The notes beneath the pieces are model-generated. The model made no database searches, was not told the DNA's origin, and was given only the letters and a program-made list of their open reading frames with translations. The translations under genes and the position numbers were made by a program. From CAYMJV01 sp964390545 (GTDB lineage Bacteria > Desulfobacterota > BSN033 > UBA1163): a stretch of 45,319 bases of DNA. Below are positions 32,985-41,499 of the stretch, piece by piece (within the stretch, counting starts at the first letter, position 1; the number at the start of each line of letters is the position of its first letter). The DNA lies in NCBI GenBank assembly GCA_964390545.1, contig CAYMJV010000017.1, forward strand, positions 1 to 45,319, written 5' to 3'.

Positions 32985-34115
32985 ATGCGATTGTGGGGCA
33001 ACGACTACAACAAAATGGAGTTTGCCGGTGCCTTTGGGGATCTGGGCACACTCATTCCTTTTGTGGTGGGATATATCACCCTGAACAAGATGGATCCCTT
33101 AGGAATCCTCGTCGCCTTCGGCCTTTTCAAAATCTTCGTAGGCCTCTATTTCAAAACTCCTATTCCTGTTCAGCCCATGAAGGCTATCGGCGGGATGGCC
33201 ATCGCTCATGCTGGTACGATCACGCCAGGAATGATCTGGGGATCGGGGATCTTTACAGGCCTTTTCTGGCTTCTGATGGGAGTCACAGGCGCGATCAACT
33301 GGATTGAAAAGATAACAACAAAGCCTGTGATCCGGGGGATTATGCTCGGATTGGGATTAAGTTTCATTCTCGAAGGGTTAGGAATGATGAAGTCTCAACC
33401 TCTGCTGGCCATTGGAGGGATTGTCCTGACTCTCCTCCTTCTCAATAATCAGCGCCTGCCAGCCATGTTAGCCCTATTGGGATATGGGATCGTCTTTGCC
33501 TTTATTCAAAGACCGGAGCTGTTCAGCGAACTCTCGCATATCTCTATCCGATTTCGGTGGCCTGAATTATCATTTGGGAAAATTACGTGGAGGGAACTTC
33601 TTTCCGGATTTGTCATTTTAGGACTTCCCCAAGCGCCTCTCACGCTTGGCAATGCCATCATTGCAACCGTTACTGAAAATAATAACCACTTCCCTGAAAG
33701 AAAGGTGACGGCCAAAAAGATTTCCATCGATCATGGGGTGATGAACCTGATCAGCGCCTTCATCGGTGGAGTTCCATTGTGTCATGGGGCAGGGGGAATG
33801 GCTGGACATCTGAGGTTTGGGGCAAGGACAGGAGGGGCTTTGGTGATTTTGGGAATGATCGTGCTTCTGATAGGTCTTTTTCTAAGTGACTCTGTTGTCC
33901 TCCTCTTTCAGGTCTTTCCCCGTCCAATTCTGGGCGTCATCCTCTTCTTTGCGGGAGTGGAACTGGCGCTGGTCATTAAAGATATCAAACTGAGAAAACA
34001 GAACCTCTTTGTTCTCGTCGTCACTGCAGGCACGGCCATGTGGAATATGGGAGTGGCCTATCTCGCAGGCCTGATTCTTTACTACGGCCTTCAGAGGAGA
34101 TGGTTCAGAGTGTAG
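32985..34115 (+). CDS. MOT1-type molybdate/sulfate transporter
   Basis: 376 residues with ~10-11 hydrophobic helices. Two signature motifs of the MOT1 branch are present: PVQPMKAIGGMAIAHAG near residue 62 and GGVPLCHGAGGMAGHLRFGA near 260. EFAGAFGDLGTLIPF is the family's usual N-terminus. MOT1 proteins take up molybdate (or sulfate/tungstate). An AOR elsewhere in the window needs such a metal, so a supply role is plausible. The ATG has no strong ribosome-binding site. A copy of this gene's last ~18 codons occurs as a relic at 43394. Confidence 0.88.
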   Translation: MRLWGNDYNKMEFAGAFGDLGTLIPFVVGYITLNKMDPLGILVAFGLFKIFVGLYFKTPIPVQPMKAIGGMAIAHAGTITPGMIWGSGIFTGLFWLLMGVTGAINWIEKITTKPVIRGIMLGLGLSFILEGLGMMKSQPLLAIGGIVLTLLLLNNQRLPAMLALLGYGIVFAFIQRPELFSELSHISIRFRWPELSFGKITWRELLSGFVILGLPQAPLTLGNAIIATVTENNNHFPERKVTAKKISIDHGVMNLISAFIGGVPLCHGAGGMAGHLRFGARTGGALVILGMIVLLIGLFLSDSVVLLFQVFPRPILGVILFFAGVELALVIKDIKLRKQNLFVLVVTAGTAMWNMGVAYLAGLILYYGLQRRWFRV

Positions 34116-34140
34116 GGAAACTTTATTATCCTCTCGGCCT

Positions 34141-34809
34141 CTATTTGCTTTTCTTCTTTTTGTAACTGATGGCCATGCCGGCGGGGCTCTTGGGATGGAG
34201 GCTGGTTTCAAATTCAGGCAGGCTTTTCATGTATTCATAATATTCGCGGGTGTCCCTCATGCCAAATCGTCCTTCCTCTACATTGTGCGCCGTCATACAA
34301 CCACCCGGGTCAAGCTTCGGAACCAAGGCTTTTGCATAGTTGGTATACCAATCTTTATCCGCATCAATAAAGACAAAATCAAAAGGACCTGATAGGGCGT
34401 TCACCAAATCATGGGCGTCGGCAAGCCGGGCATCAATATAGTCGCTGAGGCCGGCTTCCTTGAAATTCGTTAGTGCCTGCCTGTAGCGCCCTTTATCAAT
34501 TTCAATGGTAATCAGTTTGCCCCCTGTTTTGCTGAGGGCCCAGGCAATCCATATGGCCGAATGTCCAGTTGAGGTTCCTATTTCGAGTGCTCTTTTGTAC
34601 TTATTCTGAAGGATAATTTCATAAAGAATCCTCCCATCTTCTTCGGGAACGTTCAAATCCCTCCATCGGCTCTTCATTTTATCGAGGAATTTCTTCACCC
34701 TTTGATCGATGAGTCTTTCTTTTTCAGCATCCTGCGGGTAGCAGGGGGACACGAATGTCAAAAGAACTAGCAGAAGGCCTGCCATACCCAGGCATAGATA
34801 TTGTTTCAT
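34141..34809 (-). CDS. Exported O-methyltransferase-like protein
   Basis: 222 residues from ATG 34809. A signal peptide (KQYLCLGMAGLLLVLLTFVS, then PCYPQ) is followed by a class I SAM methyltransferase fold: RALEIGTSTGHSAIWIAWAL (motif I), LITIEIDKGRYRQA (acidic loop), FDFVFIDADKDWYTNY and GGCMTAHNV. This matches the catechol-type O-methyltransferase_3 family. Export is odd because SAM is cytoplasmic; either the segment is a membrane anchor or the domain has another use. It lies 23 bp after a UshA-like gene and is probably co-transcribed with it. Confidence 0.82.
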   Translation of the reverse strand: MKQYLCLGMAGLLLVLLTFVSPCYPQDAEKERLIDQRVKKFLDKMKSRWRDLNVPEEDGRILYEIILQNKYKRALEIGTSTGHSAIWIAWALSKTGGKLITIEIDKGRYRQALTNFKEAGLSDYIDARLADAHDLVNALSGPFDFVFIDADKDWYTNYAKALVPKLDPGGCMTAHNVEEGRFGMRDTREYYEYMKSLPEFETSLHPKSPAGMAISYKKKKSK

Positions 34810-34832
34810 CTTTCTCGCCTTCAACAAATGAT

Positions 34833-36809
34833 TTAAGATTTTTTTCTCATCTTCCTCGAAAACAGGAATACCCCGAATCCTAAGAGAAGAATTAAACTCA
34901 TGATCACCCCAAAGGCGATCCAGGTCATATAGGTGCCTCTAGATAGGAGCGAAACGGGATTCCAGCTTGCCTCTTTTACAATTCTGCCAAGTTTCCCTCT
35001 ATATTTCTCAGGAATGTCAGGAAATCCGTCACGATTCTTATCCGAAAAGTCTCTTACATAATCCATGAGGACAACCCACTCCTTGAGCTCCTGAATTCCG
35101 GGCTTGTTTTTATCGACGTCCACTCTTAATGAAAGAAGGACATCAAAGGGATTGGTCTTTGGGGTTTTGGTGACAATGGGATTTCCATTTCGGTCCTTCG
35201 GAACAATGTCGAGGATACCGTAAGTAAAGCGCCCCACAAAATTGAGAAAAGTTGCGTTATAGATGTTCGTTGCAACCCTATAGAGGTTCTTATTCGATCC
35301 TGAATAGTCGAGAGGTTTGTATCCCTCCTCCTCACTCCCTATCCAGATATCGGTGACACGGTCGAAGATGACTCTGTTGGGATTGTACCTAAACCTCATT
35401 CCTGAAACCTGGAGAAAAAAGTTGCTTCCTTTTCTGGGATAAATGCTCGTCACCACTTCCATCGTCTTTTTGATCTCATGAGCATAGAAGTAGCAAGTGA
35501 TCAGGGGATATCCCATGGTATCATTCCCTCTGCTGAAACCGAGCGGGACAGTACGAAAGAGATCGCATACGGCGACTTTTCCTGTCTTTCCCCTAAGAAG
35601 GTCATCCCGGATCACCCCATTAGATTCAATGGCCACCACCACTTTCGTCACAGGATCATTCCTATCGTAATCGATTCTGTTGATTTCCCATCGAATGGAA
35701 TCAGCGATGAGATTTCCAAGGTTCGACTCATCATCGACGAATCTCATGTCAAAATCCGTTTTTGCGAGGACCTTATGAAAGTTCAGATTTTCTTTGTTCA
35801 GAACTCTCTCATTGATGAGACCGATATAGGATTCAATTCGCTGCTGAACCTTCTCATCGCCCTTTATCGTGTCGTCAATCTGAACGAGTTTATACTCCTT
35901 CAACTTCATCTTGCCGTTTTCATAAGCGAGATCGAGAACACCCACATATTCTCCATGGCCTCCCGCCTGGACAATTACCGCTTGATTCACCGTCAGGGGG
36001 TTCTTCAGTTTGGTGTGGCTATGGCCGCCCACAATCAGATCGATCCCAGGCACTTCCTTCGCCAACCGGTCGTCTTCTGAGAGAGATTTGTTCTCTCTGA
36101 GACCACCATGTGAGAGGCAGATGACCAAATCCGTCTTTTCTTTTTCTCTAAGAGTCTTCACCATCTCACGGGAAGTCTCAATGGGGTCCCTGAATTTCAT
36201 GGGCCTGGCAAAGGGGGAAACCTCTGCGGCGTCCTTTCCAAAGATTCCAAAGATTCCAATCCTGATTCCCTGATTTTCTATGATGATATAGGGCTTTACG
36301 ATTCTCTTTCTAAATGATTCCTCAAGGGTATCATCTTCGGTGCTATCGGGATGAAAAATGGGATTGGAGAAGACAATCTCTGGGATTCCGCCTTTTTGAT
36401 GCGCCGAATTAAGTATCCTCGCCAATCCATGGGGAGTCAGATCAAACTCATGATTCCCCAGCGTCACCACATCATACCCCATCTCTTTCATCAATCCGAG
36501 TTCAAGCGCCTCCTCCCGAGCCACCATATGGAAAAGCGAGCCCATGAGAAAGTCCCCCGCGTCCAAGACGAGGGTGGGATTCGTCCTCTTCGCCTTCTCC
36601 GATTTGATGACCGCCGCGATCCTTGCCCAGCCGCCTACGGTTTGGTCGTCTCCGGTTCTCAGAGGCGTATAGTCAATATTCGGTGAAAAGCCAAGAAGAT
36701 GGGAATGGAGATCATTCGTATGGATGATGGTGAGGAGTTTCTCCTCTCCGAAAAGGAGTGTTGGATATAAAAGGATAGCGACAACAAGGATTCTTAAGAT
36801 TCTACTCAT
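34833..36809 (-). CDS. Exported UshA-like 5'-nucleotidase/metallophosphatase with C-terminal membrane anchor
   Basis: 658 residues. A signal peptide (RILRILVVAILLYPTLLFG) is followed by the metallophosphoesterase domain (IIHTNDLHSHLLG, VLDAGDFLMGS, LGNHEFD, CLSHGG, IVGGHSHTKL) and then the 5'-nucleotidase C domain (ESNLGNLIADSIRWEINR, then VVVAIESNGVIRDDLLRGK and FFLQVSGMRFRYNP). The C-terminus adds ~60 residues and a transmembrane helix (WIAFGVIMSLILLLGFGVFLF), so it is anchored at the outer face of the inner membrane. It hydrolyses nucleotides or sugar-nucleotides by family inference. GGAG precedes the ATG. Confidence 0.92.
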   Translation of the reverse strand: MSRILRILVVAILLYPTLLFGEEKLLTIIHTNDLHSHLLGFSPNIDYTPLRTGDDQTVGGWARIAAVIKSEKAKRTNPTLVLDAGDFLMGSLFHMVAREEALELGLMKEMGYDVVTLGNHEFDLTPHGLARILNSAHQKGGIPEIVFSNPIFHPDSTEDDTLEESFRKRIVKPYIIIENQGIRIGIFGIFGKDAAEVSPFARPMKFRDPIETSREMVKTLREKEKTDLVICLSHGGLRENKSLSEDDRLAKEVPGIDLIVGGHSHTKLKNPLTVNQAVIVQAGGHGEYVGVLDLAYENGKMKLKEYKLVQIDDTIKGDEKVQQRIESYIGLINERVLNKENLNFHKVLAKTDFDMRFVDDESNLGNLIADSIRWEINRIDYDRNDPVTKVVVAIESNGVIRDDLLRGKTGKVAVCDLFRTVPLGFSRGNDTMGYPLITCYFYAHEIKKTMEVVTSIYPRKGSNFFLQVSGMRFRYNPNRVIFDRVTDIWIGSEEEGYKPLDYSGSNKNLYRVATNIYNATFLNFVGRFTYGILDIVPKDRNGNPIVTKTPKTNPFDVLLSLRVDVDKNKPGIQELKEWVVLMDYVRDFSDKNRDGFPDIPEKYRGKLGRIVKEASWNPVSLLSRGTYMTWIAFGVIMSLILLLGFGVFLFSRKMRKKS

Positions 36810-36813
36810 CTTG

Positions 36814-37698
36814 TTAGCTCCGTTTCTGTGGGGTCATAATTTGAATCTTCTGTGTTCCGATCGTACATTCCCCGGGTAGACTTCCTACGTATTCCCCATC
36901 AGCAAAAATTTCTCGATTCTCATCCGACACAAGTTTTATCTTTTTTCCGGTTTTCATCAGGACCCTTGGATGAAAGATATGGGTCCCTTTGAATACTTTT
37001 GGGAATTGCTGAAGGAGTTCGAATTTTGAGATCTCCTGCACGATACAGATATCGAAAACCCCGTCATTCATATTTGCATCAGGAGCGATTTTCATGCCAC
37101 CTCCGTAAAACGGGGCATTGGCCACGCTTACCATCATGACGCGTTCCCTCCAGGTGAGATCATCAATCGTAATTTCAACTTCAAAGGGTCTGAAATTCAT
37201 CAAAGCCTTCAATACACAGACGATGTAGCCTAACGTGCCACCGAAATAACCTCTTCCGTCATTGGCTAACTTATTAACCTCTGCAGCAAAACCGACATAC
37301 GCAACGGCTACAAAAGGCATATGATTGATTCTCGGTAAATCGACTTGATGAAAGGATGGATTGGATGGAAGAAAGCAGCTTTCCTTCAATTTCGATGGAA
37401 GGCCAATATTTCTGGCAAAATCGTTACCCCGGCCGCAAGGTAAGTAGCCAAATGGAATGTTGGTTTTCGCTATGGCCCGGAGGGCTTGGTGAACCGTACC
37501 GTCCCCTCCGATGAGGAGCAGGGCTTCTATTCCCTGGTCAGCAGCCTTCATAATTTCTAAGCGCATCCTGTCCGGAGATTCTGGAATCGTAAACGAAAAC
37601 TCGTGGGGAGACGCAGAAAGCCACTGTTTGATTTTCGGCAACAGACGAAGTGCCTTTCCCCCTCCGGCCAAAGGGTTAGTGATGACGAGTATTTTCAT
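36814..37698 (-). CDS. Diacylglycerol/lipid kinase family protein
   Basis: 294 residues with the YegS/DgkB pattern: VITNPLAGGGKALRLLPKI, nucleotide-binding LLIGGDGTVHQ (GGDGT 64-68), FGYLPCGRGNDFARNIGLP, and the C-terminal beta domain ending DGVFDICIVQEISKF, then REIFADGEYVG. It phosphorylates lipid alcohols such as diacylglycerol with ATP at the membrane. It lies 4 bp upstream of the UshA-like gene on the same strand, so kinase, nucleotidase and methyltransferase form one operon. Confidence 0.9.
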   Translation of the reverse strand: MKILVITNPLAGGGKALRLLPKIKQWLSASPHEFSFTIPESPDRMRLEIMKAADQGIEALLLIGGDGTVHQALRAIAKTNIPFGYLPCGRGNDFARNIGLPSKLKESCFLPSNPSFHQVDLPRINHMPFVAVAYVGFAAEVNKLANDGRGYFGGTLGYIVCVLKALMNFRPFEVEITIDDLTWRERVMMVSVANAPFYGGGMKIAPDANMNDGVFDICIVQEISKFELLQQFPKVFKGTHIFHPRVLMKTGKKIKLVSDENREIFADGEYVGSLPGECTIGTQKIQIMTPQKRS

Positions 37699-38216
37699 CC
37701 CATAGACCTGTTCGGTTTATACTGCCAAATGCATCATCTATTACATTTACACCAGGATTTTGTCAATGGAGAATTCTGCGGGGGATTGGCTGGCAGGCAT
37801 TGCCTGCACTGGATATATTATCCTCGCTTTGTTCATGCGGCGCGATCAATTTTATCTTCATACTGCTCTTGATTTAGCAAGGGTCGTGCCGGAAAAAGCA
37901 CTTCATCAAAATATTAGGTAACCCTTTATGGCTGTTTGGGCTTTTTAGAAAAGGATGTTCAAAACGGATTCAATCAAGTGTGAATTAAGTTTTTCAGATG
38001 AATGGGGAGGTGCGAATTGAAATTCGCGGTTAGAAGAAAAACAAAATGCGGACGGGGATTTTAAGGATTGAATCAAACCTGCTGAAACGAAAAGTTCACC
38101 TTTTAACCCTCGGAGGGAATCATGTCAAGGAATTGATGATTACGAGAAAGTAAGTATAAACGCCACGGATCACCGGCGGCTGAAAGCTGTCCGGTGCATT
38201 CGTTTGTTGGGCTTTA
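37699..38216. other. Intergenic region, 518 bp
   Basis: No gene is supported. It ends with the attC-like site (38154-38212). The rest is ordinary-looking DNA without long repeats. Confidence 0.5.
38154..38212 (-). other. Integron attC-like recombination site
   Basis: On the minus strand it starts with GCCCAAC (a full RYYYAAC core, 38212-38206), 4 bp after the stop codon of the C_GCAxxG_C_C gene. The arms pair as CACCGG/CCGGTG (38171-38176 with 38191-38196), one bulged base (38197), then 5 bp including one wobble. This is the attC stem with an extrahelical base. The far end reads GGCGTTTATAC, a degenerate GTTRRRY core. Its arrangement matches the site at 1792-1850. Confidence 0.6.
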
Positions 38217-38657
38217 TTACATAATACCTTCAAGAATCTCAACCACGCTCTGAACGCATGGTTTACATGTCTTATTTAATAGGTCATTTTCTTTAAACTG
38301 TTTTTGACCTTCTTCTGTTGTTAACTCACAACCATTCAACAATTTGCGGCAAATGAAGTTGCCATGTCTCTTGGCAAATTGGTCCATGAGTTCTCTTGTC
38401 TTTGCATAAGTCTCCTCTGTGGCTGTTCGATCATCATTTACTCCCCTACCATATTTAGCTCCAATTACAATTATCCCACCAGTCACAGCCCCGCAGACTT
38501 CCTCTTTTCTCCCCATGCCCGCACCAAATCCGCAAGCCATCCTTAAGGCCTTATCCTTGTCTATATTGAGATCATCACAAAAAGAGAAAAAAACTGACTG
38601 TGCACAATTATAACCTTCCATAAATTTAGAAACTGCTTGTTCACTCTTGTTCATCAT
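38217..38657 (-). CDS. C_GCAxxG_C_C family redox protein
   Basis: 146 residues. The Cys pattern of the family is visible: YNCAQSVFFSFC, MACGFGAGMGRKEEVCGAVTGG, later CRKLLNGC and a final KTCKPCVQSV. The protein is small and helical, usually found as a putative membrane-associated or metal/cluster-binding redox protein in anaerobes; its function is not established. GGAGG lies just before two adjacent ATGs (38657, 38654), the second better spaced. The attC-like site after its stop suggests acquisition as a cassette. Confidence 0.85.
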   Translation of the reverse strand: MMNKSEQAVSKFMEGYNCAQSVFFSFCDDLNIDKDKALRMACGFGAGMGRKEEVCGAVTGGIIVIGAKYGRGVNDDRTATEETYAKTRELMDQFAKRHGNFICRKLLNGCELTTEEGQKQFKENDLLNKTCKPCVQSVVEILEGIM

Positions 38658-38993
38658 TCCTCCCTATTTATGATAGTAATATACACGGTTTTTGAAAATA
38701 AGGGAAGTGAATGTTTCAGTGAAGAAGTTCTCAGTTAAGGAATATTCTAATACAATTTCAAAGGGGATGGTTTCTCATTTTTATATCGCGTTATATAGGA
38801 TTGGTCACCGCGCAATAATTAGAATGAGCTTTTCGATGTTATTAGCAATCTGAAGGGCTTGCGTCTTGCGGCAATCCATCCCCCTATCTGGATCAATGTT
38901 TTTTTCATCCTTAAAACGATACCAATTTACGTATTTGACTACAAACACAAGATGTGGTAAAAAGGAATCAACAATTCCATTTTGAGTCGCAAT
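38658..38993. other. Intergenic region, 336 bp
   Basis: A minus-strand 93-codon frame covers 38805-39086, but it overlaps the start of the ATPase gene and has no recognised domain or ribosome-binding site. Its C-terminal part could be a gene relic. No other feature is seen. Confidence 0.35.
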
Positions 38994-40157
38994 ATGGAAA
39001 TAATAGACCGATTTTTTCAATCTCCAAAAACAAGCTTTTTTCTCTTTGGTCCTCGCGGCACAGGCAAATCTACATTTGTGCATCAATCGTTCAAAGATGC
39101 TATTTACATTGATCTACTCGATCCGGAGCGAATTCGCTTCTTTTCTGCAATGCCAGAACGCCTTAGGCAAATGGTGGATGCAAGTCCCCGGTCAGGTTGT
39201 CTTGTCATCGATGAGATTCAAAGGGTTCCGGAACTCTTAACGGTGGTTCACAGCTTGATAGAGGCAAAAAAGGGTTGGAAATTTGTATTGACTGGATCAA
39301 GTGCGCGTAAACTTAAACGAACAGGCGTGGATTTGCTGGGAGGCCGAGCGCTTTTGCATACCCTTCACCCCTTTATGGCAGCAGAGCTCGGAAAACGGTT
39401 TGACTTCAACAAGGCACTTCAACATGGACTTTTGCCAATCGTCGAGGCCTCTGAAAGTCCTACCGAGGTCTTGCGTTCCTACGCTGCTCTTTATCTCCGG
39501 GAAGAAGTCCAAATGGAAGGGCTGGTGAGAAACATTGGTAATTTCTCTCGGTTTTTGGAGTCCATCAGTTTTTCCCATTCCTCAGTCCTGAACGTCAGTA
39601 ATGTAGCTCGGGAGTGTGAGGTAGAACGCAAAGTCGTCGAAGGTTATGTGGGGATTCTTGAGGACATATTATTGAGCTGGCGCCTGCCAATCTTTACCAA
39701 AAAGGCAAAACGGACATTAGCGGTCCATCCAAAGTTTTATCTTTTCGACACAGGTGTTTTCAGATCTCTGAGGCCACATGGCCCTCTGGATCGTCCGGAG
39801 GAAATGGAAGGGCAAGCGCTTGAAGGGTTAGTGGCCCAGCATCTGAGAGCCTGGATGGCTTATTCGCAATTAAAAAGGGAACTGTTCTTCTGGCGGACGA
39901 GATCCGGTGTGGAAGTGGATTTTGTTATCTATGGAGCGGACGGTCTCGCGGCTATAGAAGTCAAAAATACGCAAAAGATCCGGCCTGACGATCTGCGTGG
40001 GCTTCGATCATTTAGGGAGGAATACCCACGAGGTAAGACTCTCCTTCTCTATCGCGGGAAAGATCGATTTGTGACGGATGGGATTCTATGTGCACCGTGC
40101 AAAGACTTCCTCATGGAACTTCGTCCTGATCGGACTTTGGACGACATTCTGACCTAA
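38994..40157 (+). CDS. AAA ATPase with DUF4143 domain
   Basis: 387 residues from ATG 38994; the annotated frame also allows 38982. Walker A is FGPRGTGKST, Walker B CLVIDEIQRVPEL, sensor FVLTGSSARKLKR followed by LLGGRALLHTLHPFMAAEL. The C-terminal DUF4143 part has VAQHLRAWMAY, then FWRTRSGVEVDFVIYG and AIEVKNTQKI (a PD-(D/E)xK nuclease-like core: D...E-x-K). The family is widespread, often in mobile or stress-linked loci, with unclear function. It lies 46 bp upstream of the Sec-containing small protein and may be co-transcribed with it. Confidence 0.88.
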   Translation: MEIIDRFFQSPKTSFFLFGPRGTGKSTFVHQSFKDAIYIDLLDPERIRFFSAMPERLRQMVDASPRSGCLVIDEIQRVPELLTVVHSLIEAKKGWKFVLTGSSARKLKRTGVDLLGGRALLHTLHPFMAAELGKRFDFNKALQHGLLPIVEASESPTEVLRSYAALYLREEVQMEGLVRNIGNFSRFLESISFSHSSVLNVSNVARECEVERKVVEGYVGILEDILLSWRLPIFTKKAKRTLAVHPKFYLFDTGVFRSLRPHGPLDRPEEMEGQALEGLVAQHLRAWMAYSQLKRELFFWRTRSGVEVDFVIYGADGLAAIEVKNTQKIRPDDLRGLRSFREEYPRGKTLLLYRGKDRFVTDGILCAPCKDFLMELRPDRTLDDILT

Positions 40158-40203
40158 TTCAACTATGTGTAGCCAGCAAAATATAAATTGAAAAGGAGGG
40201 TCT

Positions 40204-40422
40204 ATGGCAAAGGAGAAAGTGATCATCTATGGAAAAGCAGGTTGACCTTATACCCAGAAGGCTAGGTCAGCCTATGGAGAAAAAGCAACCTATTATGATG
40301 TGGAATCGGACAGCAACAAGTTGGAGGAAATGCTCAAGTATTCCGGTGGCGTTCGGGAGGTACCGATCATTGTTGAAGGAGGGAAAGCAAAAGTCGGTTA
40401 CGGAGGCTCCTGAGGGGTTTAA
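40204..40422 (+). CDS. Glutaredoxin-like selenoprotein with two in-frame UGA codons (UXX-star type)
   Basis: 72 residues if both UGAs are read as Sec: MAKEKVIIYGKAG-U14-PYTQKARSAYG, then YDVES...EMLKYSGGVREVPIIVEGG and a final GYGGS-U70-GV before TAA (40420-40422). AAAAGGAGGG precedes the ATG. U14 stands where glutaredoxins have the first Cys (CPYx), and VPIIV is the cis-Pro motif. U70 is the third-last residue, matching my memory of the 'UXX-star' family name. Each UGA (40243, 40411) is followed ~18-20 nt later by a hairpin with AGGU loop. If the second UGA is a stop, the product is 69 residues with one Sec. Confidence 0.85.
40259..40273 (+). promoter_or_regulatory. Bacterial SECIS-like hairpin 1
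   Basis: AGGCT-AGGTC-AGCCT: 5-bp stem, 5-nt loop, loop G about 20 nt after the first UGA. This meets bSECIS rules (small apical loop with G, 16-37 nt downstream). Confidence 0.7.
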
Positions 40423-40424
40423 TA

Positions 40425-40439
40425 CTGGCAGGTAGCTGG
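40425..40439 (+). promoter_or_regulatory. Bacterial SECIS-like hairpin 2, or terminator
   Basis: CTGGC-AGGTA-GCTGG (two wobble pairs), loop G about 18 nt after the second UGA, in the 3' untranslated part. It is followed by CGTTTTTTATTT, so it could also or instead be the transcription terminator. Confidence 0.5.
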
Positions 40440-40474
40440 TCGTTTTTTATTTCTTAGGGCGTGATTCGTAATCT

Positions 40475-40495
40475 GGTGTGTTCGGGGAACACACC
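40475..40495. repeat. Perfect 9-bp hairpin between convergent genes
   Basis: GGTGTGTTC-ggg-GAACACACC, flanked by CTACATGC. No U-run is present on either side. It may be a repeat-family hairpin or stabilise the 3' ends of the two convergent transcripts. Confidence 0.55.
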
Positions 40496-40538
40496 CTACA
40501 TGCTTCTAATTCCGAACTCCCCACTCCGAACTATCCTT

Positions 40539-41441
40539 TCAGGAGGCCATTCCAATCTCTTTCAGTTTCGCTACGATCTTGTCCTTGTCCAGAACCCCCG
40601 TGTGTCTGAAGGTTTCCTTTCCTTTCGAGTCAAAGAAGACCAGCGTGGGAATCAGCATAATTTTATATTCCTTGGCCAGGGTTTGATATTTATAGACATC
40701 AATGACCAGAACCTCAGCCTTTCCCGAGTATTCATTTCTCACGTCTTTAAGAATGGGCCTCAACTGGCGACAAGGAACACAAGAATTTGCTCCAAAATCG
40801 ACGAGAACGGGTTTTCCACTGGCGAGAGCGTTTTTCAATTCTTCCTCGGTATTTGATTCAGGCGGCTTGGCTGCAATCTTTTGCAGACGAATTTGATCAA
40901 TTTCAATCTTTGCTTTGCTCCGGAGCTCTCCAACATAAACTTTCACCTGCTCCTGCTGCTTTCCTTCACGAATCAGCTGTTCAATTGCGGAAGATAACTG
41001 GTCCAAGGTTTTTCCACCCATCTGGGTTTTGAACATGGCATAGAAGTTCTTGATCTCTTCTTTCGTTACAGTTGGAGGGGTAGAAAATTTCTTTTTCATC
41101 AGCTCAGAAATCAGAAATTCCTCCGGGGATAGAGCATCCTTTTCTTTATCCTTATAGGTTTTAACCGGGAGGGAGATGGCCTCTCTCTTCGCTTCCTGCA
41201 AAAGGAGCTTCTTGACGATGATCTCTTCGAGGAAAGGTTGGGGCTCCTCCTTGAACATCTGTCCTAAAGGGTCCTCCACCTTAGAGAGCTCCTGCTTGAA
41301 TTCCTCAACGGTGATCTTTTCACCATTGACCTGGGCAATGACCTGGCGGCTGGGGCTCTGAAAAAAGAAAAAGTAAAGAAGGAGAGCGACAACCAGCAAG
41401 CCCGCCCCGATGGATCCGAAAAGAATGGTTTTGCGTTTCAT
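40539..41441 (-). CDS. Membrane-anchored SurA-like chaperone/thioredoxin fusion
   Basis: 300 residues. An N-terminal transmembrane anchor (ILFGSIGAGLLVVALLLYFF, then FF) leads to a SurA/PpiC N-terminal-like helical domain (VIAQVNGEKITVEEFKQEL, FLEEIIVKKLLLQEAKR, VTKEEIKNFYAMFKTQ), residues ~32-190. A C-terminal thioredoxin domain follows: VLVDFGANSCVPC with Cys221/Cys224, then PTLVFF (cis-Pro). The peptidyl-prolyl isomerase domain is absent. It faces the periplasm, where it could hold and reduce substrates. It sits 58 bp after CcdA, its likely electron donor. GGGAGGA precedes the ATG. Confidence 0.85.
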   Translation of the reverse strand: MKRKTILFGSIGAGLLVVALLLYFFFFQSPSRQVIAQVNGEKITVEEFKQELSKVEDPLGQMFKEEPQPFLEEIIVKKLLLQEAKREAISLPVKTYKDKEKDALSPEEFLISELMKKKFSTPPTVTKEEIKNFYAMFKTQMGGKTLDQLSSAIEQLIREGKQQEQVKVYVGELRSKAKIEIDQIRLQKIAAKPPESNTEEELKNALASGKPVLVDFGANSCVPCRQLRPILKDVRNEYSGKAEVLVIDVYKYQTLAKEYKIMLIPTLVFFDSKGKETFRHTGVLDKDKIVAKLKEIGMAS

Positions 41442-41499
41442 CTTTCCTCCCTTTTATACAATCTCCATTAATGTATAGGAATTGAGAAGCATTTATGAC

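Noticed and set aside
38805..39086. 93-codon minus-strand ORF overlapping the AAA ATPase start
   Set aside because: It overlaps the start of the recognised ATPase gene and has no ribosome-binding site or known domain; a decayed gene in its C-terminal part remains possible.
40229..40435. 68-codon ORF in another frame over the selenoprotein gene
   Set aside because: It has no ribosome-binding site and no recognisable features, while the frame from 40204 matches the glutaredoxin fold with AAAAGGAGGG upstream.
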